DNA of 64,000 nt from an uncultured Flavobacteriales bacterium (GCA_937872175.1 CALMPI010000036.1:62001-126000); one strand, 5' to 3'. Counted from the first letter of the stretch, positions 8,827 to 17,438 are shown. The notes: generated by a model not told the origin, from the letters alone. Program-made: numbers and translations.

Positions 8827-9414
8827 ATGAGCACCTCCATCGTCGATCCCGACCTGCGCACGGGGTCCAACTTCAAGGTCGGCCACTTCACCATCATCGG
8901 CAAGGGCTGCGTGTTCGGCGAGAACGTCACGATCGGCAGCCACACGATCATCGGCGACAACGTGCATCTGGGCGATGGCAGCGTGGTGGGCAACCACTGC
9001 GAGATCGGCAAGGGGCTGCGTGCCGGTGCGAACGTGGTGCTGCAGGGCCGCATCCGCACCGCCGAGGGCTGCGAGATCGAGGACGGCGCCACCCTGAAGT
9101 ACGGCACCATCCTCACCAGCAAGGTCCTCATCAAGAAGAAGGCCTTCCTGGGGCCCAACGTGATCACCCTGGGCAGCACGCACCTGCACGAGACCAAGCA
9201 TGGCACGGTGATCGGTGAACGCTGCTACATCGGTGCAGGAAGCAAGATCGCCGCCAGCGTCAAGATCGCCGATGACGTCACCATCGGTGCCATGGGCTTC
9301 GTCAACAAGGACATCGCCGAAAGCGGCATCTACGTCGGTGTGCCGGTGAAGCCCCTCCGGCAGAAGGACTACTGGAAGAGCAAGGACTTCGTGGAGGGCG
9401 GTTTCGAGCAGTGA
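8827..9414 (+). CDS. Hexapeptide-repeat (left-handed beta-helix) acyltransferase
   Basis: 195 residues made almost wholly of [LIV]-G-x4 hexapeptide turns, for example VGHFTIIGKGCVFGENVTIG and later GERCYIGAGSKIAASVKIAD. The start at 8827 (MSTSIVDPDLRTG) is preferred because it begins just before the first repeat and follows the -7 element at 8801-8808. Such enzymes act as trimers and usually O- or N-acetylate sugars with acetyl-CoA. It is the only plus-strand gene within the glycan locus and runs convergently to within 1 bp of the LpxD-like gene. The FGENVTIG and HLHETKHG stretches resemble WbbJ/WlbB-like transferases; the exact substrate is unknown. Confidence 0.85.
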   Translation: MSTSIVDPDLRTGSNFKVGHFTIIGKGCVFGENVTIGSHTIIGDNVHLGDGSVVGNHCEIGKGLRAGANVVLQGRIRTAEGCEIEDGATLKYGTILTSKVLIKKKAFLGPNVITLGSTHLHETKHGTVIGERCYIGAGSKIAASVKIADDVTIGAMGFVNKDIAESGIYVGVPVKPLRQKDYWKSKDFVEGGFEQ

Positions 9415-9415
9415 T

Positions 9416-10375
9416 TCACTCGCCGCTCCGGGCGACGTAGCGACGGGGGACCCCGCTGCTCTTCTCCTTGTCGGCCATGCGCTTGGCAGGCACCCCCGCC
9501 ACGGTGGTGTCCGGCTCGGTGATGTCGCGCGTGACCACCGCGCCACTGCCCACGATGGTCCCGGGGGCCACCTTGGCGTGCGGACGCACCGCACAGGCCG
9601 AGCCCAGAAAGCAGCGTTCACCGATCTGCGACCAGCCGGCCAGCGTGACGTTGTTGGCCAGATGGCAGATGCGCCCGATGCGCACCCCGTGGCCCACCTT
9701 GCTGCCGGGCGCGATCATGGTGCCTTCCCCGATCGTCGTGTCCTCATTGAACATGCCGCGCACCACGCCCACATCGGCGCCCAGAAAGCAGTCGTCACCG
9801 ATGGTGACCCCGCCCAGCAGGGGCATGATCACGCGCTTGCCCTCGGCATCCCACACCCAGGCCAAGCCCATGGCCCCGATGCACACATGAGGCTCCAACG
9901 CGACGCGCGCCCCGATGGTGCAGCCATCCCCGATCACCACATGCGACTCCAGCCGCGACCCGTCGCCAATGGTGCTCCGGCCCACCACGCAGTACGGCCC
10001 GATGCTCACATCCGCGCCGATGCGCGCCTCGGGATGCACGATGGCCGTGGGATGGATCCCCGAGGACGGCTTGCTGGCGAAGAGCGCGTTGCAGATGCGA
10101 TAGATGACGAGCTGCGGGTCCTCGTTCACCACGATGGCCGAATTGCCATGCAGTTCGCCCAACGCCTCCGCCCGGCAGATCACGACGCTCTCCTTCACCG
10201 TGGCGAACACCGACGCATCACTTCCCGCGTGGTAGTAAAGTCCGCTCGGCTCCTTGAGGAAGAGGCTGCACACCTTGCGGATGTCCCGCATGCCGCCCTC
10301 CAGTCGATGTTCGATCCCCAGGCGCTCCAGCACGTCCAGGACCTTGCGCAGGTCGATCGGTCGATCGGGGCTCAT
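9416..10375 (-). CDS. LpxD-like hexapeptide N-acyltransferase
   Basis: 319 residues. The first ~100 residues form a small alpha/beta domain (SAIVVNEDPQLVIYRICNALFA near 93-112) like the uridine-binding domain of LpxD. The rest is a left-handed beta-helix: GIHPTAIVHPEARIGADVSI, then repeated IG-x-G-x turns, ending AKVAPGTIVGSGAVVTRDI and a PDTTVAGVPAKRM cap typical of sugar acetyltransferases. LpxD itself N-acylates UDP-3-O-acyl-glucosamine in lipid A synthesis; here the location next to the DegT aminotransferase suggests acylation of the amino sugar that enzyme makes. A housekeeping lpxD role cannot be excluded. Confidence 0.8.
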   Translation of the reverse strand: MSPDRPIDLRKVLDVLERLGIEHRLEGGMRDIRKVCSLFLKEPSGLYYHAGSDASVFATVKESVVICRAEALGELHGNSAIVVNEDPQLVIYRICNALFASKPSSGIHPTAIVHPEARIGADVSIGPYCVVGRSTIGDGSRLESHVVIGDGCTIGARVALEPHVCIGAMGLAWVWDAEGKRVIMPLLGGVTIGDDCFLGADVGVVRGMFNEDTTIGEGTMIAPGSKVGHGVRIGRICHLANNVTLAGWSQIGERCFLGSACAVRPHAKVAPGTIVGSGAVVTRDITEPDTTVAGVPAKRMADKEKSSGVPRRYVARSGE

Positions 10376-10405
10376 CGCGGGTCCGGATGAATGCGGGTGC
10401 GGGGT

Positions 10406-11548
10406 TCAGCGCAGCGTGCGCGATACGATGTCCACCACCTCATCGATGATGGCATCGGACAGACCATGGTACAACGGCAGACAGAGGACCCTGTGGGCCA
10501 CCGATTCGGCGATCGGGCATTCACCGGTGCGTCCGATGAAGGGAAGCTCGGTGACGGCCGGGCTGAAGTACCGGCGCGGATGGATGTCCACCGCGTTCAG
10601 CGCGGCCCTCACACGCAGCAGGGCCTCCTCGGTGGGCAGGACCGCGGGGAAGTACGAGTGGTTGTACTCGGTGTCGGCGGGGATGCGCGCCAGATGCACC
10701 GGAGCGGAGGCGAGCCCGGTCGCATAGCGCTCCCACTGGTGCCGCCGCTGGGCCAGGATCTCGTCGAGGAACGGCAGATTGGCCACGCCCATGGCCGCAT
10801 GCAGCTCGCTGTTCTTGGCGTTGAGCCCCACGGCATGGAAGCCCTCGCCCACCTGACCCATCGTGCGCAGCAGCCGCAGCCGTGCGTACAGGGCCTCGTC
10901 GCGGGTGTGCACGCTGCCTCCCTCCACGGTGTGGAACACCTTGGTGGCATGGAAGCTCGTGGAGCTCACATCTCCAAAGTTCAGCAGGCTTTCACCCTTG
11001 TAGCGCGTGCCGAACGCGTGCGCTCCATCGTAGATCACCTTCAGGCCGTGCCGACGGGCGATGGCCTCGATGGCCTCCACATCGCAGGGCAGTCCATACA
11101 CATGCGTGGCCAGGATCGCGCTGGTGGCGGGTGTGATGCGCTCCTCGATCGCCGAGGGGTCGATGCAGAAGGTGTCCGGATCGATGTCCACGAACACCGG
11201 CGTGCAGCCCTCCCAGATGATGCTGGTGGTGGTGACCGGATGCGAGAACGCCGTGGTGATGACCTCACCCTTGAGCTCCAACGCCCGGATGATGAGGTTG
11301 AGCGCGATGGTGCCGTTCACCAGGAAGAGCGGATGGGCGATCCCGGCCTGCTCGGCCAGGGCGCGCTCGAACTGCTGCACGAGCGGTCCATTGTTGGTGA
11401 GCTGCCCCCGCTCCCACACCCCCCGCATGAGCTCCGTGAAGGTGTCGAACGGAGGGAGAAAGGCACGGGTGACGTATACGGGACCGCGTTCGCCCGCAGG
11501 TGTCTGCGGAACGCCGGACGTGGAGCCCTTCTCCTGGGTACCGATCAT
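10406..11548 (-). CDS. DegT/DnrJ/EryC1/StrS family PLP aminotransferase
   Basis: 380 residues. Family features: GPLVQQFERALAEQAG near 54-69, VIYDGAHAFG with the PLP-ring Asp174, and STSFHATKVFHTVEGG with the Schiff-base Lys203. These sugar aminotransferases convert nucleotide-linked ketosugars to amino sugars. The ATG at 11548 is chosen because a minus-strand TATCTTCG at 11566-11573 lies 17 nt before it and upstream sequence does not look coding. Pairing with the adjacent LpxD-like N-acyltransferase fits a two-step pathway to an N-acylated aminodeoxysugar; the matching dehydratase is not in the window. Confidence 0.92.
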   Translation of the reverse strand: MIGTQEKGSTSGVPQTPAGERGPVYVTRAFLPPFDTFTELMRGVWERGQLTNNGPLVQQFERALAEQAGIAHPLFLVNGTIALNLIIRALELKGEVITTAFSHPVTTTSIIWEGCTPVFVDIDPDTFCIDPSAIEERITPATSAILATHVYGLPCDVEAIEAIARRHGLKVIYDGAHAFGTRYKGESLLNFGDVSSTSFHATKVFHTVEGGSVHTRDEALYARLRLLRTMGQVGEGFHAVGLNAKNSELHAAMGVANLPFLDEILAQRRHQWERYATGLASAPVHLARIPADTEYNHSYFPAVLPTEEALLRVRAALNAVDIHPRRYFSPAVTELPFIGRTGECPIAESVAHRVLCLPLYHGLSDAIIDEVVDIVSRTLR

Positions 11549-11565
11549 GCGCTGGGGGTGGTCCG

Positions 11566-11573
11566 CGAAGATA
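11566..11573 (-). promoter_or_regulatory. Bacteroidota -7 promoter element
   Basis: TATCTTCG on the minus strand, 17 nt upstream of the aminotransferase ATG at 11548. Confidence 0.55.
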
Positions 11574-11609
11574 CGGAAGCCCACCTTGCGCGGCCTGGCC
11601 TGCAGCGGT

Positions 11610-12413
11610 TCATCGCTCCTCCCCCAGGTCAAGGTGCGCACCGAGCACCTCGTCCAGCCGGCGGAGGTGCGGCGCATAGTAGGCCCGCAGCCGCTCTTCC
11701 AACGCGGGGTCCACCGGCCCGCTGTAGGCCCGCACATTGGCCTTCACCTCGCGCAACCGGTCGGGGAAGAGCGACGGATCAAGCCCTGCCGCCCCGGCGA
11801 TGCGCCGCACCACGCTCTCCGGATCGGCCTTCAGTTCCGGGTAGCCGAAGATCAGCACCCGCTCCCGGCCGAACAGACGGATGTAGCGCTCCACCTGCGG
11901 ACCGTAGTGGCCGCGGGCCAGGTAGCCGAAGGGCGGCGGGTCGGCCAGCTCGGCGGCCATCGCCTCGGCGAAGGGGCGCGGGTCGTACAGATGCGCATAG
12001 CGCGGGTGCCCCTTGAACTGGTGGAACATGTTCCAGTCCGACCGCGCGCGCTTCACCGGATCGCGCAGCACGGCCACGATGACCGTACCGGGCAGGTGAC
12101 GGCGGATGCGCTCGGCCGCTGCGGGGCGGTAGAGGTAGTTCGGCGTGGCGTCCAGGGTGGTCCATCCCCTGCCGCGCAGCGGTCGCACCGGCAGCATCCG
12201 CCGGTAGTGCGCCATGCCCAGCGCATAGGTGTTGTCGTTGCCGAAGAAGGTGAGCTCCTTCTCCACCGGCGCGATCACCCGGGGGTGACGCACCAGCATG
12301 CTGTACAGCGCCGAGGTGCCCGCCTTCTGCGCGCCCACGATCACGATGGAGGGCATCAGCCGGGGCCGCAAGGGCTCCACGAACCGCTTCACCACGCCGC
12401 GCAGACCGGTCAT
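11610..12413 (-). CDS. Sulfotransferase domain protein
   Basis: 267 residues. The PAPS 5'-phosphosulfate loop is clear as IVGAQKAGTSALYS (Gly27 to Ser38), and the 3'-phosphate motif as IVAVLRDPVKRARSDW (near residues 110-127), the two signatures of the Sulfotransfer_1 fold. WTTLDATPNYLYRP between them is also typical. Such enzymes sulfate carbohydrates or other surface molecules with PAPS. Its start overlaps the stop of the Wzt gene by 4 bp, so it is translationally coupled to the exporter and probably modifies the exported glycan. No PAPS-synthesis genes lie in the window. Confidence 0.88.
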   Translation of the reverse strand: MTGLRGVVKRFVEPLRPRLMPSIVIVGAQKAGTSALYSMLVRHPRVIAPVEKELTFFGNDNTYALGMAHYRRMLPVRPLRGRGWTTLDATPNYLYRPAAAERIRRHLPGTVIVAVLRDPVKRARSDWNMFHQFKGHPRYAHLYDPRPFAEAMAAELADPPPFGYLARGHYGPQVERYIRLFGRERVLIFGYPELKADPESVVRRIAGAAGLDPSLFPDRLREVKANVRAYSGPVDPALEERLRAYYAPHLRRLDEVLGAHLDLGEER

Positions 12414-13687
12414 CCCTGATGGTGCGTTGCGTGGAGGTGCCAGGTGAGCCGGGGGCGCACCAGGCCGGCCTGCCTGCCGAACCAGGCCCCGCGGCGTTCG
12501 CCGGCGTGCACGGTGAAGCTGAGGACCCGCTCGGTGATGAAGTGGAGCTTCGCCCCGCGGAACGCGGTGATCACCACGTGGTAGCTGCCTTCGTTCATCA
12601 GGTCGCCGGGGACGAGGCAGTCCACCTCGAACCGCCCGCGCGGCACCGGCGGCCGGTCCGTGCCGCTGTCGGCCTGCGTGCTGGCGAACAGCACCAGGTC
12701 GTGATCGTTCACCACCCGAAGGCCGATGTTGAGGTCGTCATCGCTGACGCCGAGGTTCTCCAGCCCGATGCGGATGGTGAAGGGACTGCGCATGGTGAGC
12801 GGTGCTCCCGCCTCCTGGGGGAGCACCGCGGCATGGGTGAGGCGCACCAGGTCGGTGCCGGGACCTTCGCCCGGTGCCCAGGCCACCTCGTCGCCGCCCT
12901 GCGCGTAGGAACCGAGGTAGGCGGCCACCACCTCCTCCGGTGGGCCGTCGGCCGCCACGCGCCCGCCGTCGATCCAGACCACGCGCGTGCACAGGCTCAA
13001 TACGGCCGTCATGTTGTGGCTCACGAACAGGATCGTGCGGCCGCTGGTGCTCACGTCCTTCATCTTGCCCAGGCACTTGCGTTGGAACTCGGCATCGCCC
13101 ACGGCCAGCACCTCGTCCACGATCAGGATCTCCGGCTCCAGATGCGCGGCCACCGCGAAGCCGAGGCGCACCTTCATGCCCGAGCTGTAGCGCTTCACGG
13201 GCGTGTCGATGTGGTGCTCGATGCCGCTGAAGGCGATGATCTCCTGGAGCTTGGCCTCGATCTCGCGCCGGTGCATGCCCAGGATGGCGCCGTTGAGGAA
13301 GATGTTCTCCCGGCCGGTGAGGTCAGGATGGAAACCCGTGCCCACTTCCAGCAGGCTGGCCACCCGGCCCTTCATGCGGATGGTGCCCTCGGTGGGCGTG
13401 GTGATGCGCGAGAGCAGCTTGAGCAGGGTGCTCTTGCCGGCGCCGTTGCGGCCGATGATGCCCAGCACCTCGCCTTCGCGCAGGTGGAAGGACACGCCGC
13501 TCAGCGCATGGAAGGTGCGGCCCTGGGCACGACCCGGGGAGGCGGTGTCGACCGGCCCGTCGGGATCGGGCCGGCCGCGCAGGCGGGCCCAGCCCCGGCC
13601 CAGCTCATCGGCGATGGTGCCGCTGCCGATGCTGCCCAAGCGGTAGCTCTTGCCCAGGCCCTCCACCTCGATCACCACCGGGCGCAT
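12410..13687 (-). CDS. wzt: ABC transporter ATP-binding protein, Wzt type, with C-terminal extension
   Basis: 425 residues. ATPase domain: Walker A GRNGAGKST (79-87), signature RYSSGMKVRLGFA (166-178), Walker B ILIVDE (187-192) and LFVSHNMTAVLSLC. The first 60 residues hold a long insertion before HALSGVSF, usual in polysaccharide ABC subunits. The ~170-residue C-terminal extension (TIRIGLENLGVSDDDLNIGL, then GRFEVDCLVPGDLMNEGSY) matches the Wzt C-terminal domain that in O-antigen exporters recognises the modified glycan end. Start taken at ATG 13687; an in-frame GTG at 13693 is possible. It follows wzm by 2 bp. Confidence 0.93.
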   Translation of the reverse strand: MRPVVIEVEGLGKSYRLGSIGSGTIADELGRGWARLRGRPDPDGPVDTASPGRAQGRTFHALSGVSFHLREGEVLGIIGRNGAGKSTLLKLLSRITTPTEGTIRMKGRVASLLEVGTGFHPDLTGRENIFLNGAILGMHRREIEAKLQEIIAFSGIEHHIDTPVKRYSSGMKVRLGFAVAAHLEPEILIVDEVLAVGDAEFQRKCLGKMKDVSTSGRTILFVSHNMTAVLSLCTRVVWIDGGRVAADGPPEEVVAAYLGSYAQGGDEVAWAPGEGPGTDLVRLTHAAVLPQEAGAPLTMRSPFTIRIGLENLGVSDDDLNIGLRVVNDHDLVLFASTQADSGTDRPPVPRGRFEVDCLVPGDLMNEGSYHVVITAFRGAKLHFITERVLSFTVHAGERRGAWFGRQAGLVRPRLTWHLHATHHQG

Positions 13688-13689
13688 GC

Positions 13690-14571
13690 TCACACGATGT
13701 CGGCGAAGGAGCGCTCCACCTTGTTGAAGGTCATCACACCGACGAGCAGCATCACGAGGGCCACGGAGCTGGAGTACAGCAGGCCGTCCCAAGGCACCGC
13801 GCCACCGAACAGCATCGCCCGGAACGCCTCGATCACCGCGGTCATCGGGTTCAGCTCGAACACGCGCAGCAGGGCGGGGAACTTCTGCAGCCGGCTCAGC
13901 GGCAGGATCACCGGGCTGGCGTACATCAGCAGCTGCACCCCGAAGCCCACCAGGAAGCTCAGGTCGCGGTACTTGGTGGTGGCGGCGGAGATCAGGATGC
14001 CCGTGCCCAGGCCGAGCGCGCCCATGATCAGCACGAGCACCGGAAGGCCCAGCAGCTGCGTGCCGGCCGACCAGGTGAACGGACCCGTCCAGGCATAGGT
14101 CGCGATCATCACGCCCAGCGCGACGAACTGGATCAGGAAGGTGAAGCCGTTGCTGAGCGTCATGCTGATGGGCATCACCAACCTGGGGAAGTACACCTTG
14201 GTCATCACGTGCGCGCCGCCCACCAGGGTGCGCGAGGTCTTGGTGATCTGGCCGCTGAAGAAGGCCCAGGGCACGAGGCCCGACATGTAGAAGAGCGGAC
14301 CGGGCAGGTCGGGGGGGGCCAGACCGGCGGCCTTGCCGAAGATGATCGCGAAGGTGAAGGTGGTGATCAGGGGCTGCAGCACCACCCACAGCGGACCGAG
14401 CACCGTTTGGGCGTAGACCGTGACGATGTCGCGACGGGTGAAGAGCAGCACCAGGTCGCGGTAATGCCAGAGTTCGCGGAGGTCGACGGCGAGCAGTGGG
14501 CGCCCGGGACCGATCACCGTGGTGAAGCCGCCATCGGGCGTTGCGGTGTTCGCGGCGGATGTCGCGCTCAT
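13690..14571 (-). CDS. wzm: ABC-2 type polysaccharide exporter permease (Wzm)
   Basis: 293 residues with about six membrane segments. The cytoplasmic N-terminal part LRELWHYRDLVLLFTRRDI and the following QTVLGPLWVVLQPLITTFTF are the hallmark of the ABC2_membrane polysaccharide permeases (TagG/Wzm/KpsM type). It pairs with the ATPase encoded 2 bp downstream. Together they flip an undecaprenyl-linked glycan across the inner membrane. It lies 9 bp downstream of the wzc-like gene, so glycan export and the tyrosine autokinase form one transcriptional unit. Confidence 0.93.
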   Translation of the reverse strand: MSATSAANTATPDGGFTTVIGPGRPLLAVDLRELWHYRDLVLLFTRRDIVTVYAQTVLGPLWVVLQPLITTFTFAIIFGKAAGLAPPDLPGPLFYMSGLVPWAFFSGQITKTSRTLVGGAHVMTKVYFPRLVMPISMTLSNGFTFLIQFVALGVMIATYAWTGPFTWSAGTQLLGLPVLVLIMGALGLGTGILISAATTKYRDLSFLVGFGVQLLMYASPVILPLSRLQKFPALLRVFELNPMTAVIEAFRAMLFGGAVPWDGLLYSSSVALVMLLVGVMTFNKVERSFADIV

Positions 14572-14580
14572 GCCAGGGGA

Positions 14581-17001
14581 TCAGGCCTCGGTGTCCCCAC
14601 CATCCTTGGCGTCCTTGCCCCGCTTGCGGCGGCCGTAACCGTAGCCGTAGCCGTAGCCGCTGCCATAACCGTACGCGTAGCGGTAACCGTAGCCGTAGTT
14701 GGTGTTGTAGTAGTACTTGCTCTTCTTCATCCGCACGCCGTTGAGGATGAAGCCGAAGTTGCGCACCGGATTGCTGTGGATCACCTCCATGGCACTGGTG
14801 AGGTGGTCCTTGTTGGCGAACCGCGTGTTCACCACGAAGAGGGTGGCGTCCACATGCTTCATCATCACCAACGCGTCGGTGATCAGACCCACAGGCGGGG
14901 TGTCGATGATCACGTAGTCGTAGTGCTGCCGACCGTAGCGGAACAGTTCCTCCAGGTGGCGGCTCAGCACGAGCTCCGACGCGTTGGGAGGGGTGGGGCC
15001 GCTGAGGATCACGTGGAAGTTCTCGATCTGCGTGGGTTGCACGACGGCGGCCGGCTCCACGTGGCCCACCAGCAGATTGCTGAGGCCCTGCGTGCTGGTC
15101 ATGTTCAGGCCCTTGCCCACCTTGGGCTTGTGCAGGTCGAGCTCCAGCAGCATCACCCGCTTGCCCGCCTTGGCCAGGATGGCGCTGAGGTTCACGCTGC
15201 AGAAGGTCTTGCCTTCGTTGGGGCGGTAGCTGGTGACCAGCACCACGCGCCCGGTGCCCTGCGGCCCGGGCAGATACTCCAGGTTCGTGCGCACCGTCCG
15301 GAAGCTCTCGGTGATCGCGCTCTTGGGGTCGCTGTCCACCACCACGTAGTTCTCCTCGGCCTTGTCGCTGGCGATGATCTCGCCGAACACGGGCATGTGC
15401 ACCATGGCCTTCAGCTGATCCGCGTTCTCGATCCGGTCGTAGAACATCACGCGGATGAACACGATGACCAGGGAGATCACGATGCCGCCCACCATGAAGG
15501 CGTACAGGATCTTCACCTTGTCCGGCCGCACCACCCCGATGGACCGCGCCAGCTCGATCACCTTGGTCTGCGGCACGATGCCCGCCCGCGCGATCACCGT
15601 GTTGGCCCGCTTCTCCAGCAGGAAGAGGTAGAGCTTCTCGTTCACCTGAAGGCGCCGTTCGATGTTGAGGATGTCCCGCTGGCTCAGCGGCACCGTGCGG
15701 ATCAACCGCTCGTAGTCCGCCATCTGCGCCTGCACGTCGCGGATCTTCGCCTCGATGGCCTTGCGCGAGTTCTTCACGTACACCAGCAGGTTGCCGCGGT
15801 TCAGCATGATGGTGCTGTCCAGCCGGTTCACGCTGAGGTTCTCCGGCGTGGCGTCGAACAGCATGCTGTTGCGGTTCATCTGCATGGCGTACAGCTCGCT
15901 GAGCGTGTTCCGCAGGAACACATCGTCCTCCAGGATGTAGAACGAGGGCGGCAGCAGTTTCTCGTCGCCGATGTTCACCACGTAATCCTCCAGGTCGTTG
16001 AGCGACTGGATCATCAGCTCCATCTTGCGCCGCTCGTTGTCGAAACGGACCAGCTCGTTGAAGTAGCGGTCCTCCTCGCGGCTCAGGTCCAGGATGTTGC
16101 GGCTCTCCTTGTAGCGCTGAAGCTCATCCTCGAACTGGTTCAGGATCACCGTCACCTCGTCGAGCTGCTTGTCGATGTAGTTGAGCGTGTTCTGGTTGAT
16201 GTCGAACTCGCTCTGCAGCGTGTAATTGATGTACTCGCGGCTCAGGGTGTCCAGGAACATCTTGGCCCGTGCGGGGATCTCGTCCTCCACGGTGACCTGC
16301 AGGATGGTGGTGTAATCCAGGTTCTCCACCACCATGCCGCTCTTGTACTTGTTCACCAGCCAGGGTCTGCTGTGCCGGACGAACTGATAGTCGCTCGCGG
16401 TCACCTTCTCAAAGCTGCCCGCCGCCAGTTGTTCGCTCTTGTCCACCCGCAGCAGGAAGTCGTTCTCCATGACGTCCTGCCCGAAGGCATAGACCTTCGA
16501 CACGATGCCCGTACCCCCGTCGTAGCTCAACTCGTAATGGTCCGGGTCCACCACCCGCAGGTCGAACGGGCGCTGGTAGTACTTGGGGTTCAACAGGTCC
16601 ATCTTCACCGTGAAGGGCAGGGAGCCATAGACCTGCGAGACCTTGAACCGGCCGATGATGTAATAGGAGATGTCGAAGTCGAGCTTGCTCAGCGCCTTGT
16701 CCACCAGGTCGTACGAGGTGAGGACCCGCTTCTGGTTCACGATGTCGCTATAGGCCGCCACATAGCCGATGTTCTGGTAGACCTGCGTCTGGTAGTTGTA
16801 CACCTCCCGGTCCTTCAGCAGGATCTGCGCGCTGGCGCCGTGCACCTCGGGGATCTTGTAGGAGTACAGGTAGCTCAGCGCGGCGGAGAGCACCAGGGCC
16901 ACCACCACGAAGTACCAGTTCTTGGAGAAGATCCGGACGAAATACCGGAGGTCGTTGACGTCGATGATGCCGCCTTTCGCCTGACTTCCCTGAGTGGCCA
17001 T
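14581..17001 (-). CDS. wzc: Wzc-type polysaccharide co-polymerase and tyrosine autokinase
   Basis: 806 residues. N-terminal Wzz domain with membrane segment 31-49, a long periplasmic coiled-coil region, second membrane segment about 499-520, then a BY-kinase: Walker A RPNEGKTF (593-600), Walker A' MLLELDLHKPK (616-626), Walker B YDYVIIDTPP (694-703). The C-terminus is an exceptional Gly-Tyr-alternating tail with 13 Tyr in residues 763-789, followed by a basic RRKRGKDAKD end. Tyr clusters at this position are autophosphorylated in Wzc/CpsD and control export and chain length. ATG 17001 was chosen over an upstream TTG at 17010. A perfect -7 element lies at 17063-17070. No Wza-like outer-membrane exporter is visible. 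Confidence 0.93.
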   Translation of the reverse strand: MATQGSQAKGGIIDVNDLRYFVRIFSKNWYFVVVALVLSAALSYLYSYKIPEVHGASAQILLKDREVYNYQTQVYQNIGYVAAYSDIVNQKRVLTSYDLVDKALSKLDFDISYYIIGRFKVSQVYGSLPFTVKMDLLNPKYYQRPFDLRVVDPDHYELSYDGGTGIVSKVYAFGQDVMENDFLLRVDKSEQLAAGSFEKVTASDYQFVRHSRPWLVNKYKSGMVVENLDYTTILQVTVEDEIPARAKMFLDTLSREYINYTLQSEFDINQNTLNYIDKQLDEVTVILNQFEDELQRYKESRNILDLSREEDRYFNELVRFDNERRKMELMIQSLNDLEDYVVNIGDEKLLPPSFYILEDDVFLRNTLSELYAMQMNRNSMLFDATPENLSVNRLDSTIMLNRGNLLVYVKNSRKAIEAKIRDVQAQMADYERLIRTVPLSQRDILNIERRLQVNEKLYLFLLEKRANTVIARAGIVPQTKVIELARSIGVVRPDKVKILYAFMVGGIVISLVIVFIRVMFYDRIENADQLKAMVHMPVFGEIIASDKAEENYVVVDSDPKSAITESFRTVRTNLEYLPGPQGTGRVVLVTSYRPNEGKTFCSVNLSAILAKAGKRVMLLELDLHKPKVGKGLNMTSTQGLSNLLVGHVEPAAVVQPTQIENFHVILSGPTPPNASELVLSRHLEELFRYGRQHYDYVIIDTPPVGLITDALVMMKHVDATLFVVNTRFANKDHLTSAMEVIHSNPVRNFGFILNGVRMKKSKYYYNTNYGYGYRYAYGYGSGYGYGYGYGRRKRGKDAKDGGDTEA

Positions 17002-17062
17002 CGTTCGCAACGTGCTCCTTCACGGGCCGCGCCATTGGGGCACCCTCCCGGAGCAAGGGCGG

Positions 17063-17070
17063 CAAAGATA
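17063..17070 (-). promoter_or_regulatory. Bacteroidota -7 promoter element for wzc operon
   Basis: TATCTTTG on the minus strand, an exact TAnnTTTG match, 61 nt upstream of the wzc ATG. It is back to back with the plus-strand element at 17187-17194. Confidence 0.65.
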
Positions 17071-17186
17071 CACGGCCGGCCGGAAGGCCATCCGCACGGC
17101 CCCGGTCCGCCGATCCATCCAGCCCTTTGGCCGATCGTTCATAAATGTTCATCTTCGCCCACTGGACCATGAGCAGCTGGAAAGTC

Positions 17187-17194
17187 TACCTTTG
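17187..17194 (+). promoter_or_regulatory. Bacteroidota -7 promoter element for exosortase cassette
   Basis: TACCTTTG, an exact TAnnTTTG match, 28 nt upstream of the ATG at 17223. Confidence 0.65.
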
Positions 17195-17222
17195 CCAACC
17201 CGACCGAACCGCCTCGCCCAGG

Positions 17223-17435
17223 ATGACGTTACCCCGTTTCGCAGCGGTCCTCGCGCTGATCGTGCTCCCCTTGGCCGGCGGCCTGCTGGCCCAGCCTCCC
17301 GTGGGTGGCCCTCCTCCCTGCTGGCCTCCGCCCTGCATCCCCATTGATGGTGGCATCGGGCTGCTCATCGCTGCCGGCGCCATCATCGGCGGCCGCTCCG
17401 CGATCTCCCTCCGCAGGGACCGCCACAGCAAGTGA
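17223..17435 (+). CDS. Small secreted protein with PIDGG tripartite C-terminal sorting signal
   Basis: 70 residues. N-terminal signal peptide MTLPRFAAVLALIVLPLAGG ending LLA-Q; a short Pro/Cys-rich middle (PPVGGPPPCWPPPC); then the tail IPIDGGIGLLIAAGAIIGG followed by basic RSAISLRRDRHSK. Motif, hydrophobic segment and basic end is the layout of exosortase and sortase signals; small Flavobacteriia proteins with PIDGG-like tails have been called PID-CTERM proteins (from memory). The mature part between the two signals is only about 20 residues. It ends 3 bp before the exosortase gene, so it is the obvious candidate substrate. The start at 17223 gives a proper signal peptide and follows a perfect -7 element. 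Confidence 0.72.
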   Translation: MTLPRFAAVLALIVLPLAGGLLAQPPVGGPPPCWPPPCIPIDGGIGLLIAAGAIIGGRSAISLRRDRHSK

Positions 17436-17438
17436 TCC

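Noticed and set aside
12410..14389. 659-residue version of Wzt starting inside wzm
   Set aside because: The added N-terminal part is wzm read in another frame; the ATPase starts at 13687 (or GTG 13693).
14209..17172. 987-residue plus-strand open frame opposite wzc
   Set aside because: Antisense of wzc, which has complete BY-kinase motifs; the frame is His/Val/Leu-rich without domains.
17223..17435. Bacteriocin or RiPP precursor
   Set aside because: No modification enzyme or leader motif nearby; tail and neighbour genes fit an exosortase signal better.
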